A program made the translations under genes and the position numbers. From NCBI GenBank assembly GCA_964453645.1, contig CAYVRJ010000009.1, positions 39,676-103,675 of the forward strand: a DNA stretch of 64,000 bases. The letters are read 5' to 3'. The notes under the pieces were generated by a model. It was given only the letters and a program-made list of their open reading frames with translations, was not told the origin of the DNA and searched no databases. This stretch comes from CAYVRJ01 sp964453645 (lineage in GTDB: Bacteria > Bacillota > Clostridia > Christensenellales > JAWKQI01). Below, piece by piece: positions 56,746-64,000 of the stretch (positions within the stretch are counted from its first letter, which is position 1; the number at the start of each line of letters is the position of its first letter).

Positions 56746-56815
56746 CTCATAGTATGCCCGTTTACGGCAGGCATGTAGAGACTTCCGCTCCCTATCAGCG
56801 GAATTATGTGAGCGA
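56744..56815 (-). promoter_or_regulatory. Guanine-class purine riboswitch aptamer
   Basis: P1 is formed by CGCTCA and TGAGCG. Between them are the conserved core pieces CATAATT, ATAGGG, AGTCTCTAC, CCGTAAA and ACTATG. The discriminating position in ACTATG is C, which selects guanine or hypoxanthine rather than adenine. Confidence 0.88.
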
Positions 56816-56904
56816 GTGTTTATTTTATTATTCCGATGTGTATTTTATCACTTTATGAACAAATAGACAACAATATTTTAAAATTTGTCGAAGGGAATAA
56901 TTGG

Positions 56905-57303
56905 CTACAAACAGGTGATAGACATGGGGGTTTGCCCCTGTGCAGTGGAAAAACCACAGCGCTCATAAAAACCTATTTGATGGTCGTAGGAGATGAGCAC
57001 AATGCGCAAATAGTCCCCATAGTGGGCTTTTGCCATATCCATAAGGGATTTCCCCACACCAGTACCCTGATATGTTGGGTTTACCAACACGTAGTGAATG
57101 TAGGCCACCATCACCTTGTCGTCCATGGCGCACAGCAGCCCAATGAGGGTTTCCCCCTCCCATGCGGAGTACACCTGTGAATAATTTTTCATGGCAGCAA
57201 CTAACTTTTGGGGGTACTGCCCCGAAGCCCATTGAACGGATAAAAACAGCTCCTGCAATTGATCGCAAGTAAATTCTTTCGTCTCTTTATAAACAATATC
57301 CAT
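56905..57303 (-). CDS. GNAT-family N-acetyltransferase
   Basis: The 132-residue acetyltransferase has the beta4 strand MVAYIHYVLVNPTYQGTGVGKSLM (residues about 64-87), whose end is the acetyl-CoA loop QGTGVGKSL, and the C-terminal GFYERCGF. Substrate unknown. It has no ribosome binding site. A consensus -10 box ends 7 nt from the ATG at 57303, so the transcript is probably leaderless. It stands alone between the permease and spoIVA. Confidence 0.9.
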   Translation of the reverse strand: MDIVYKETKEFTCDQLQELFLSVQWASGQYPQKLVAAMKNYSQVYSAWEGETLIGLLCAMDDKVMVAYIHYVLVNPTYQGTGVGKSLMDMAKAHYGDYLRIVLISYDHQIGFYERCGFSTAQGQTPMSITCL

Positions 57304-57310
57304 GGATTTT

Positions 57311-57339
57311 ATTATACCAGCTTGTGTGTCAAAAAACAA
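57311..57339 (-). promoter_or_regulatory. Promoter of the GNAT gene, leaderless arrangement
   Basis: TTGTTT (57334-57339), 17 nt, TATAAT (57311-57316) with a TGG extension. The -35 box is inside the T-run of the spoIVA terminator. Confidence 0.65.
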
Positions 57340-57372
57340 CAAAAAGGCAGTGCTGATGTGTGCAACACTGCC
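57335..57372 (-). terminator. Terminator of spoIVA
   Basis: GGCAGTG/CACTGCC stem with a 13-nt loop, then TTTTTGTTGTTTTTT on the minus strand. Confidence 0.85.
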
Positions 57373-57390
57373 CAATAGAGGATATGAAAT

Positions 57391-58866
57391 TTATAATAAG
57401 ATGCAGATCAGACCCCCGCTGCCCTCGTTGATGATGCGCTGCAATGTTTCCTGAATTTTTTGCCGGGCATCATCGGGCATGTGGGTCAATTTATTGGATA
57501 AACCCTCCCGCACAAGCTCGTTGACCGACTTGCCAAAAATATTGGTATTCCAAATCTTTGCCGGATCGGTCTCGAACTCGGACATGAGATAGCGAACCAA
57601 CTCCTCACTTTGTTTTTCGGTGCCCACAATGGGGGACACCTCGGTTTTAATATCCACCCGAATCAAGTGCAGCGAGGGTGCAGAGGCCTTGAGTTTCACT
57701 CCAAACCGTCCCCCCTGTTTGATAATCTCGGGTTCTTCTAAAGTCAATTCATCCATAGACGGGGGAATTAAACCGTAACCGCTGGTGTATACGCTTTGAA
57801 TGGCCTCTTCCATGCGGTCGTATTCCTTTTTGGCGTGAACCAGTCCCTTGATCATCGCCATCAGGTGGAAATCGTCCAGAATTTCGTTGCCGCACTCTTC
57901 GCCCAGTATCTGATAGAACAAGTTTTCGGGGAAGGAATAGGACACTTGGGCAAACCCCTGATCCAACCGCATGAGATCGATTTTTTTGCCCAGAATGTTG
58001 CCCCCCTCCGAGAGGTTTAACATCTTGGAGACATCTCGCATGGAGGAAAGGTCGCCCATACTTTGCTGCAAATCGCTGGTCAGCTCCTGCATAATCGGGT
58101 GCTTGGGAGAGAGAGCCAGCAAAAATTTTGGCACATTAATTTTAATTTCGTTAATGGGAAACTCATATAATATATCTAGCAACAGGTTGTCGATGTCGTT
58201 TTCGTTCATGCGCAGGATATCCATGAGCAGGACTTTTACTCCGTATTTCTCCTGCATGGCTTCCTTGAGAACCTGTGCATCCTCACCCTTGGGGTTGTTG
58301 GAGTTGAGGATAACCACAAAGGGTTTGTTCAGCCCCTTTAACTCGGAGATCACCCGCTCTTCCGCTTCGATATAACTGGAGCGAGGGATATCGGTAATAC
58401 TGCCGTCGGTGGTGAGCACAATGCCGATGGTGGAGTGATCGTTGATCACCTTTCGGGTGCCGATGTCCGCAGCCTTTTCAAAGGGGATGTCGTAGTCGAA
58501 CCAGGGGGTGCGCACCATGCGGGGAACGTCGTCTTCCAGATGGCCCTGTGCGCCACCAACAAGATACCCCACGCAATCCACCATGCGCACTTTCACCTTT
58601 GCTTCATCGGACAGGTTTATCTCCACAGCCTCGTTGGGAACGAACCTTGGCTGAGTGGTCATAACGGTTTTACCTGCAGCACTTTGGGGTAATTCATCGA
58701 TGACCCTGTCCTTTTCCCCTGAGTCGGTGAGGTTGGGCAGGACGATCAGGTCCATGAATCTCTTAATAAAGGTGGACTTTCCGGTTCGCACCGGCCCTAC
58801 CACCCCGATATACACATCGCCCCCCGAACGGCGTGCAATATCTCTGTAAATATCGTATGACTGCAT
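57391..58866 (-). CDS. spoIVA: Spore coat morphogenetic ATPase SpoIVA
   Basis: The 491-residue protein polymerises, using ATP, on the forespore surface to form the coat basement layer. The N-terminal TRAFAC-like domain has Walker A GPVRTGKST near residues 24-32 and DCVGYLVGGAQGH near 99. A middle domain and a C-terminal anchor region, ending in GGLICILL, follow. Length is typical (about 492). GGAGG precedes the ATG. In Bacillus it is made under sigma-E. Confidence 0.97.
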   Translation of the reverse strand: MQSYDIYRDIARRSGGDVYIGVVGPVRTGKSTFIKRFMDLIVLPNLTDSGEKDRVIDELPQSAAGKTVMTTQPRFVPNEAVEINLSDEAKVKVRMVDCVGYLVGGAQGHLEDDVPRMVRTPWFDYDIPFEKAADIGTRKVINDHSTIGIVLTTDGSITDIPRSSYIEAEERVISELKGLNKPFVVILNSNNPKGEDAQVLKEAMQEKYGVKVLLMDILRMNENDIDNLLLDILYEFPINEIKINVPKFLLALSPKHPIMQELTSDLQQSMGDLSSMRDVSKMLNLSEGGNILGKKIDLMRLDQGFAQVSYSFPENLFYQILGEECGNEILDDFHLMAMIKGLVHAKKEYDRMEEAIQSVYTSGYGLIPPSMDELTLEEPEIIKQGGRFGVKLKASAPSLHLIRVDIKTEVSPIVGTEKQSEELVRYLMSEFETDPAKIWNTNIFGKSVNELVREGLSNKLTHMPDDARQKIQETLQRIINEGSGGLICILL

Positions 58867-58942
58867 ATGGATAAACCTCCTTAGAATTGGGACTTTTACT
58901 CTTTCGTTTATCTATATGCACACAATTTTTGCTTATTACAAT

Positions 58943-59155
58943 TTATTTTATGAAAGGAAAAAGCGAATCTTCAGGGACATATTCAATGTCCTCCAACTTG
59001 CAATCCAATATCTTGCACAAGTCTTCTGTTGTCCGCATACTCAAACACTTATTATGTTTCATCCGAGTAAGTGTATTCGGGTTGACATTATATTTTTCTC
59101 TAAGGGCATACGTTGATATATTTTCTATTATTCCTGCAAAAAATAATGTTGACAA
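58943..59155 (-). CDS. Xre-type HTH regulator (start uncertain)
   Basis: The reading frame codes up to 70 residues with a Cro/C1-type HTH of the short Firmicutes kind: STYALREKYNVNPNTLTRMK for the helix-turn-helix and SMRTTEDLCKILDCKLEDI for helices 4-5. Helix 1 is weak and no ATG or ribosome binding site fits; the only upstream start is TTG at 59155, which lies in the divergent iscR promoter. It may be truncated at its 5' end. It is AT-rich compared with its neighbours. Confidence 0.55.
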   Translation of the reverse strand: MSTLFFAGIIENISTYALREKYNVNPNTLTRMKHNKCLSMRTTEDLCKILDCKLEDIEYVPEDSLFPFIK

Positions 59156-59177
59156 AATTACTATGAATTATTATAAT
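59149..59177 (+). promoter_or_regulatory. Promoter of the isc operon
   Basis: Perfect TTGACA (59149-59154), 17 nt, TATAAT (59172-59177). Confidence 0.85.
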
Positions 59178-59187
59178 GAATTCATAG
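59161..59187 (+). promoter_or_regulatory. Candidate IscR operator
   Basis: CTATGAATT (59161-59169) and AATTCATAG (59179-59187) form a perfect 9-bp inverted repeat spanning the -10 box. A repressor bound here would block RNA polymerase. Rrf2-family proteins commonly autoregulate in this way. Confidence 0.7.
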
Positions 59188-59207
59188 TAGATTAGTAGGT
59201 ATTTCGT

Positions 59208-59609
59208 ATGATCATTTCGTCTAAGGGGCGCTACGGCTTAAAGGCCATGTATTTAATAGCGGTAAACCAAACGCCTGTGAGCGTCAAGCAAATGGCACAG
59301 CAAGAGGAGCTGAGCGAACAGTATTTAGAACAGTTAATTGCCACTCTGCGCAAAGCAGACCTCGTTTGCAGCATCCGGGGTGCCAAGGGTGGGTATGTTT
59401 TAAACAAACACCCCCGTGAAATTACTGTGGGGGACGTGCTCCGTGCACTGGAGGGGGATTTTGCCCCCGCCGAATGCGTGTCCACCGGAGAGTGTGAAAA
59501 AGAGTGTTCCACTAAGAACATTTGGCACAAAATCCACAAGGGCATTCACGATGTGCTGGATTCCTTCACCCTCCAAGACATGATCGACGAAAACGAAAAG
59601 GAAACATAA
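59208..59609 (+). CDS. iscR: Rrf2-family Fe-S-dependent regulator (IscR-like)
   Basis: The 133-residue winged-helix regulator begins MIISSKGRYGLKAMYLIA and has the HTH near SVKQMAQQEELSEQYLEQLI and wing GAKGGYVLNKHPREI. Three cysteines in ECVSTGECEKEC (about 93-104) fit a [2Fe-2S] ligand set, which favours IscR over the cysteine regulator CymR. It is the first gene of iscR-iscS-iscU. AGTAGG lies 8 nt before the ATG. Confidence 0.9.
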   Translation: MIISSKGRYGLKAMYLIAVNQTPVSVKQMAQQEELSEQYLEQLIATLRKADLVCSIRGAKGGYVLNKHPREITVGDVLRALEGDFAPAECVSTGECEKECSTKNIWHKIHKGIHDVLDSFTLQDMIDENEKET

Positions 59610-60761
59610 ATGGAAAAGATTTATTTAGACCACGCTGCAACCACCTATCTTAGCAAAGACGTGCTCAGCGACATGATGCCCTATTTCTTGGAGGTGTATG
59701 GCAATCCCTCCAGCATACACAGCTTGGGTCAAGAGTCCCGAAGCCTGATCAACAAGTGCAGGGCAGAGGTTGCACAAATTTTTAACGCCGATCCCAAGGA
59801 AATATATTTTAATTCCGGTGGAACAGAGGGCGATAACCATGCGCTGATCGGCGGTGCACAGGCTTATGCAAAGCAGGGCAAACATATCATCACCACAAAG
59901 GTGGAACACCATGCGGTGTTGGACAGTGCGGAATATCTGGCTAAAAACGGCTACGATGTGACGTTTCTGGATGTGGATCAATACGGCAGGGTCAGTGCAA
60001 CGGATGTTGCAAATGCCATTCGGCAAGACACCATCTTGGTTTCGGTGATGATGGCCAACAACGAAGTGGGCACCCTCAACCCAATCGCCGAAATCGGCAA
60101 GATAACCCGGGAGAAAAACATTCTCTTTCACACAGATGCGGTGCAGGCTGCGGGGCATCTAAACATAAACGTAAAAGAATTAAACGTGGACGTGCTCACC
60201 ATTTCCGCCCATAAATTTTATGGACCCAAGGGCGTTGGCGCTATGTATCTCCGCCAGGGCAAGCGTCTATCCAAATATATGCACGGGGGAGCGCAGGAGC
60301 GCAACCGCCGGGCGGGCACCGAAAATATAACGGGAATCGTGGGGTTAACATCGGCACTGCGCCGAGCGGTGGACTCCATGGAAGAGGAAAATGTTAGGCT
60401 TATGCTCCTTCGCGATAAACTCATCCACCGGCTGCAAACGGAATTTGCAGGTGTCACCCTAAACGGCCATCCAACGGAGCGCCTTGCCAACAACGTCAAC
60501 CTGTGTTTTGCAGGAGTGGAAGGGGAAGCACTGCTGATCAACTTAGATATTTTGGGCGTTTGTGCGTCTTCCGGATCGGCCTGCATGAGCGGAACCTTCG
60601 AACCCTCTTACGTGCTGTTGGCCATGGGCGTGGACGAACAGTTGGCAGCCAGTTCCCTCCGGCTCACCCTTGGCCGGTGTAACACCGAAGAGCAAATTGA
60701 TACAACCGTTGAAAAAATTAAACAAATTATGAAAAGACTGAAAGAAATATCACCCTATTAA
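59610..60761 (+). CDS. iscS: Cysteine desulfurase
   Basis: The 383-residue PLP enzyme takes sulfur from cysteine for Fe-S cluster assembly. It has YLDHAATTYLS at the start, NSGGTEGDNHAL near 69, TDAVQAAGH near 175, the PLP lysine in SAHKFYGPKG near 200, and the catalytic Cys loop CASSGSACMSG near 320. It begins immediately after the iscR stop, with AAGGA upstream. Confidence 0.95.
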   Translation: MEKIYLDHAATTYLSKDVLSDMMPYFLEVYGNPSSIHSLGQESRSLINKCRAEVAQIFNADPKEIYFNSGGTEGDNHALIGGAQAYAKQGKHIITTKVEHHAVLDSAEYLAKNGYDVTFLDVDQYGRVSATDVANAIRQDTILVSVMMANNEVGTLNPIAEIGKITREKNILFHTDAVQAAGHLNINVKELNVDVLTISAHKFYGPKGVGAMYLRQGKRLSKYMHGGAQERNRRAGTENITGIVGLTSALRRAVDSMEEENVRLMLLRDKLIHRLQTEFAGVTLNGHPTERLANNVNLCFAGVEGEALLINLDILGVCASSGSACMSGTFEPSYVLLAMGVDEQLAASSLRLTLGRCNTEEQIDTTVEKIKQIMKRLKEISPY

Positions 60762-60779
60762 TAAAGCAGGAGAAAACAC

Positions 60780-61151
60780 ATGTACAACGAAAAAGTAATT
60801 GAACACTTTCAAAATCCACAAAACGTGGGCGTAATTGAAAATGCGGATGCCATTGGGGAAATGGGTTCCCAGCAGTGCGGAGACAGCATGATTGTTTATT
60901 TAAAAGTGGAAGACAATATAATTCGAGACATTAAATTTAAAACATACGGCTGTTGTGCCGCCATTGCCTCTTCTTCCGTTGCCACACAAATGGTTTTGGG
61001 AAAAACCATTGACGAAGCGGACAAACTGACCAAAGCAGCCATTGTGGAGGAATTGGGCGGATTACCTGAAGCGAAGGTGCACTGTTCCCTTTTAGCAGAG
61101 GATGCTATTCATGCAGCTATTGCCGATTATCGAGCAAAACACGCAAGTTAA
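60780..61151 (+). CDS. iscU: Fe-S cluster scaffold protein
   Basis: The 123-residue U-type scaffold has the three ligand cysteines in QQCGDSM near 37, YGCCAAIASSS near 59 and VHCSLLAED near 103. Asp in CGD is the cluster-release residue. It begins MYNEKVIEHFQNPQNVG like the NifU-type scaffolds of Clostridia. AGGAG lies 7-8 nt before the ATG. Confidence 0.95.
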   Translation: MYNEKVIEHFQNPQNVGVIENADAIGEMGSQQCGDSMIVYLKVEDNIIRDIKFKTYGCCAAIASSSVATQMVLGKTIDEADKLTKAAIVEELGGLPEAKVHCSLLAEDAIHAAIADYRAKHAS

Positions 61152-61224
61152 ATTTTTTGTTGAATAATTTGGCTTACAACTTCAAAAACTATTCTCAAGA
61201 ACAAGAGTAAGGAGTAGTTTTGAA

Positions 61225-61389
61225 ATGAGATCGGGATCTTTGTTGATGGGAATGGTAGTTGGCGTAACTGCCGGACTAGTAGCAGGAATGATTTTAATGC
61301 CAAAAGTTTCGCCGACTATTAAATCGGCGATGCGGGCAGGAAGATGTGCAATAAATACCAGGTTAAGGGATTTGGAGCACGAATTTTAA
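61225..61389 (+). CDS. Small YtxH-like membrane protein
   Basis: The 54-residue protein has one N-terminal glycine-rich membrane helix (SLLMGMVVGVTAGLVAGMIL) and a short basic, helical tail. This matches the YtxH-like pattern of small envelope proteins. AAGGAG lies upstream and a good terminator downstream. It may be the last gene of the isc transcript or separate. Confidence 0.7.
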   Translation: MRSGSLLMGMVVGVTAGLVAGMILMPKVSPTIKSAMRAGRCAINTRLRDLEHEF

Positions 61390-61405
61390 ACCCGAACCAA
61401 CGATC

Positions 61406-61432
61406 AAAAGAGCGGTATTCACCGCTCTTTTT
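61406..61432 (+). terminator. Terminator after the YtxH-like gene
   Basis: AAAGAGCGGT/ACCGCTCTTT stem with a 4-nt loop and T-run. Confidence 0.9.
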
Positions 61433-61449
61433 GCATGCAAATTTTTAAT

Positions 61450-61638
61450 ATGGGGTTTCGCCCCACACCCGTTCGTGGGCCCTGCCCACACCCGCAAGGG
61501 GGAATGATTCCCCCTTGACCCCTCTTATAGCAAAAGCGTTAGCTTTTGCACAAGGGGTGCAGGGACTCAGTCCCTGCCGTGGGGGTTCAAAGGGGGACGA
61601 GTAGTCCCCCTTGCCGGGTTTGGGGCTTAAGCCCCAAG
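61450..61638. repeat. Palindromic intergenic repeat block R15
   Basis: GGGGTTTCGCCCC, GTGGGCCCTGCCCAC, GGGGGAATGATTCCCCC, a single GCAAAAGC palindrome, GCAGGGACTCAGTCCCTGC, GGGGGACGAGTAGTCCCCC, GGGGCTTAAGCCCC. It sits in the convergent gap after a normal terminator, 3' of nfnB. Confidence 0.85.
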
Positions 61639-61646
61639 AAAGAAAC

Positions 61647-63038
61647 CTATATCTTTCCGGCTTCAATATCTTCCATCATAGCGCGCGCACTCAACTTACC
61701 CGCACTCATAGCGAGAATGACAGTGGCAGCCCCGGTCACCGCATCACCACCGGCATACACCCCAGACACGCTGGTTCGCCCAGCTTCATCGGCAATAATA
61801 CCGCCCCAGCGCTCGGTCTTAAGCCCCGGTGTCACCGAAGCAATGAGCGGGTTGGGGGATTGCCCAATGGCCACAACCACACAATCCACATCCAAAGTGT
61901 ATTCACTCCCCTCCTGCTCAACAGGCCGTCTCCTGCCCGATTCGTCTGGCTCCCCTAAAACCATCTTGCGCAGCTCCAACTGCTTGCAGCGGTTGTCTTC
62001 GTCTGAAAGTATGCGCACAGGAGCGGTGAGCAGATGGAACTCAATGCCCTCTTCTCCTGCGTGGTGCACTTCTTCCGCCCGTGCAGGCATTTCCTCCTTG
62101 CCCCGGCGGTAGACGATGTATACGTGCTCTGCACCCAAACGCTTTGCACATCGTGCGGCATCCATGGCAACGTTGCCCCCGCCGATCACCGCAACTTTTT
62201 CATATTTCTTAATGGGCGTATCATACTTGGGGAACTGATACGCTTTCATCAAATTAATTCGCGTTAAAAACTCGTTGGCCGAATACACCCCGTTTAAGTT
62301 TTCGCCGGGTATGTTCATAAACTTGGGATACCCCGCACCCGAGCCGATAAATATCGCCCGATAACCCATTTCCTTTAACTCGTCGATGGTGAGCACCCGC
62401 CCAACCACCATGTTCAGCTCGATTTTAACACCCAACTCGGTGAGCGTTTGAATCTCTTGATCAACGAGCTCTTTGGGCAGACGGAACTGGGGTATGCCGT
62501 ATTGCAGCACCCCACCGGCCGTGTGAAAGGCTTCAAAAATAGTCACATCATAACCCGCTTTCGCAAGGTCTGCCGCACAAGTCAGCGATGCAGGGCCCGA
62601 ACCGATCATGGCGCATTTGATGCCCCTTGACTTGCGCTCAATTGCTTTCGCTCCACCGTGTTCCATGGCGTAGTCGGCCACAAACCGCTCCAGCCTGCCA
62701 ATACCCACGCTCTCCCCTTTAATACCCCGCACACAGCGCTCTTCGCACTGGGTCTCCTGGGGGCACACCCGTCCGCAGATGGCGGGCAGGTTGTTGGTCT
62801 CCCGAATTTTTTCATAGGCCTCCACGAACTTTTCTTCCTTAATTAAGGTGATAAATTCGGGAATCTTTACTTCCACGGGACACCCGGTCTTGCAGGGAGC
62901 GTTTTTGCAATTGATGCATCGATGGGCTTCGTTCACAGCCATTTCCGCCGTATAACCAAGGGCAACTTCCGAAAACCCTAAAATGCGTTCCTTGGGATCC
63001 ATCTCCCGCATGGGGGTTTTATGTTCCTGTTTATTCAT
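61647..63038 (-). CDS. NADPH-dependent oxidoreductase, NfnB / glutamate synthase small-subunit type
   Basis: The 463-residue flavoprotein has an N-terminal domain with two [4Fe-4S] cysteine sets (CINCKNAPCKTGCP near 40-53 and CGRVCPQETQCEERC near 88). An FAD site IGSGPASLTCAADLAKAGYDV near 148 and an NADP site VIGGGNVAMDAARCAKRLG near 285 follow. With the next gene it fits NfnAB, the electron-bifurcating NADH-dependent ferredoxin:NADP oxidoreductase of anaerobes. No glutamate synthase large subunit is nearby. The ATG at 63038 lies 7 nt from GAGG. Confidence 0.9.
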   Translation of the reverse strand: MNKQEHKTPMREMDPKERILGFSEVALGYTAEMAVNEAHRCINCKNAPCKTGCPVEVKIPEFITLIKEEKFVEAYEKIRETNNLPAICGRVCPQETQCEERCVRGIKGESVGIGRLERFVADYAMEHGGAKAIERKSRGIKCAMIGSGPASLTCAADLAKAGYDVTIFEAFHTAGGVLQYGIPQFRLPKELVDQEIQTLTELGVKIELNMVVGRVLTIDELKEMGYRAIFIGSGAGYPKFMNIPGENLNGVYSANEFLTRINLMKAYQFPKYDTPIKKYEKVAVIGGGNVAMDAARCAKRLGAEHVYIVYRRGKEEMPARAEEVHHAGEEGIEFHLLTAPVRILSDEDNRCKQLELRKMVLGEPDESGRRRPVEQEGSEYTLDVDCVVVAIGQSPNPLIASVTPGLKTERWGGIIADEAGRTSVSGVYAGGDAVTGAATVILAMSAGKLSARAMMEDIEAGKI

Positions 63039-63068
63039 ACTCATACCTCAACAAAAATGATTTGAAAC

Positions 63069-63902
63069 CTATTCCACTGTGAGCTTGCAGATGTGCAGGC
63101 TGTTTGCCTCTTCACTGCGATAGAACCCTTGGCGTTTGATACAATCGTCGAAATCCACCAAGTGTCCGTCGAAGTCGGGGCCATCCACACAGGCAAATTT
63201 CGTCTTGCCATCGATCAACACCCTGCACCCGCCGCACATACCCGTGCCGTCGATCATAATGGGATTTAAGCTCACCAGGGTGTGTATGCCGTATTTTTTG
63301 GTGATTTCGCACACAAACTTCATCATGATCAGGGGGCCGATGGCGATACACAGATCGAACTTATCCCCGCTCTCGATGAGCTGTTCCAACTGCTGGGTGA
63401 CAAACCCCTTGGTGCCGTTGGAGCCATCGTCGGTGGTGACGATGAGCTTATGGCTGATCTTTTTCATCTCGTCCTCATAGATGATGTAGTCCTTGTTTTT
63501 AAATCCAATGATGCTGCTCACTTCTATGCCGTTTTGGTGGAGTTTCTTTGCGCTGGGGTAGGCAATGGCAGTACCCAGACCTCCGCCGATGACCACGGCT
63601 TTTTTTGTGCCCTCGGGGTAGTGGGTTGGTTGACCTAAGGGGCCTGCAAAGTCCAAAATGGTGTCACCCTCATTGAGGGCACCCAACTGGACGGTGGTTT
63701 TACCCACTTCCTGAAATACGATGGTGACTGTTCCGGCTTTTGCATCGTAGTCTGAAATGGTTAACGGGATTCGCTCACCCGTTTCGTCGATGCGCAACAT
63801 GATGAACTGGCCGGGTTCTGCTTTTTTTGCAATGAACGGTGCTTCAATGACAAACAGTTTTACGTTTTCGTTGAGCACCTGTTTTTTCACGATTTTATAC
63901 AT
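63069..63902 (-). CDS. FAD/NAD-binding oxidoreductase, NfnA type
   Basis: The 277-residue protein resembles dihydroorotate dehydrogenase electron-transfer subunit (PyrK-like). An FAD domain with RIPLTISDYD near 45 is followed by an NAD domain with VIGGGLGTAIAYPSAKKL near 103. The C-terminal [2Fe-2S] cysteines are in MCGGCRVLIDG and FACVDGPDFDGHLVDF. It would take NADH electrons and pass them to NfnB. GAGG lies 7 nt before the ATG. It is the first gene of the pair. Confidence 0.9.
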   Translation of the reverse strand: MYKIVKKQVLNENVKLFVIEAPFIAKKAEPGQFIMLRIDETGERIPLTISDYDAKAGTVTIVFQEVGKTTVQLGALNEGDTILDFAGPLGQPTHYPEGTKKAVVIGGGLGTAIAYPSAKKLHQNGIEVSSIIGFKNKDYIIYEDEMKKISHKLIVTTDDGSNGTKGFVTQQLEQLIESGDKFDLCIAIGPLIMMKFVCEITKKYGIHTLVSLNPIMIDGTGMCGGCRVLIDGKTKFACVDGPDFDGHLVDFDDCIKRQGFYRSEEANSLHICKLTVE

Positions 63903-63935
63903 TTCATAACCTCACAATCTGGTGTTTTTTCTTTT

Positions 63936-64000
63936 TTGGGGCTCTGCCCCAAACCCCGCCAAAGGGTATTTTTGAAAAAATACCCTTTGGAAACCCAAAA
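63936..64000. repeat. Palindromic intergenic repeat block R16 (cut by the window edge)
   Basis: GGGGCTCTGCCCC and the A/T-tract hairpin with AAAGGGTATTTTT are visible before the window ends. It lies 5' of nfnA, presumably 3' of the next gene. Confidence 0.75.

Overview
The window is chromosomal DNA from an endospore-forming Gram-positive bacterium, most likely an anaerobic member of the Clostridia. The evidence is the sporulation gene set (spoIVA, sigH, an uninterrupted pro-sigK, a spoIVFA/spoIVFB pair, gpr, ytaF, ricT), the NfnAB-type ferredoxin/NAD(P)H module, and Firmicutes-style consensus promoters and AGGAGG ribosome binding sites. No lineage below class level can be supported. Three parS-type sites, dnaN-recF, and the yybS-gdpP-rplI-dnaB block known from origin-proximal regions suggest the segment lies near the replication origin. 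dnaA is not in the window.

Layout. 0.2-6.2 kb: rpsT, two paralogous unknown genes around a small toxin/antisense-RNA locus, hprK, a HAD phosphatase, a FetAB-like exporter, and hpf. 6.4-16.7 kb: recF, dnaN, a DnaA-box-like gap, dnaB, rplI, gdpP, yybS, serS, argS. 16.9-29.9 kb: a flippase-like membrane protein, an aminotransferase, glmM, a UPF0316 protein, PBP2, a subtilase, ricT, a short holB, tmk, and an Orn/Lys/Arg decarboxylase. 30.1-33.6 kb: a second toxin/antisense locus, an Xre regulator with a divergent small gene, dCMP deaminase, two tRNAs, typA. 33.9-45.6 kb: pfkA, gpr, an M15 peptidase, a polytopic membrane protein, small hydrophilic proteins, a holin-like protein, purine nucleoside phosphorylase, sigK, tsaD, a DUF1461 protein, a cyclase, sigH. 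45.8-63.9 kb: ytaF, a lipoprotein deacetylase, spoIVFAB, a phosphoribosyltransferase, a decayed third toxin locus, rpmF, queT-like, ACT/UPF0210, pepF, a guanine-riboswitch-controlled purine permease, spoIVA, iscR-iscS-iscU, and nfnB-nfnA.

Genes that work together: sigH starts sporulation; spoIVFB (held by spoIVFA) would cleave the pro-sequence of the sigK product; spoIVA builds the coat base; gpr acts at germination. dnaN, recF, dnaB, holB and tmk serve replication. iscR-iscS-iscU builds Fe-S clusters, which NfnAB needs.

Three signals are not explained by ordinary genes. (1) A family of type I toxin-antitoxin loci: a peptide of about 29 residues with one membrane segment, convergent with an antisense RNA from a consensus promoter, sharing one bidirectional terminator. 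There are two intact copies and one decayed copy. (2) Sixteen modular blocks of nested palindromes that lie only at gene 3' ends and in all six long convergent gaps outside the toxin loci. (3) A roughly 50-nt leader element with a small hairpin just before the ribosome binding site, present in about six copies.
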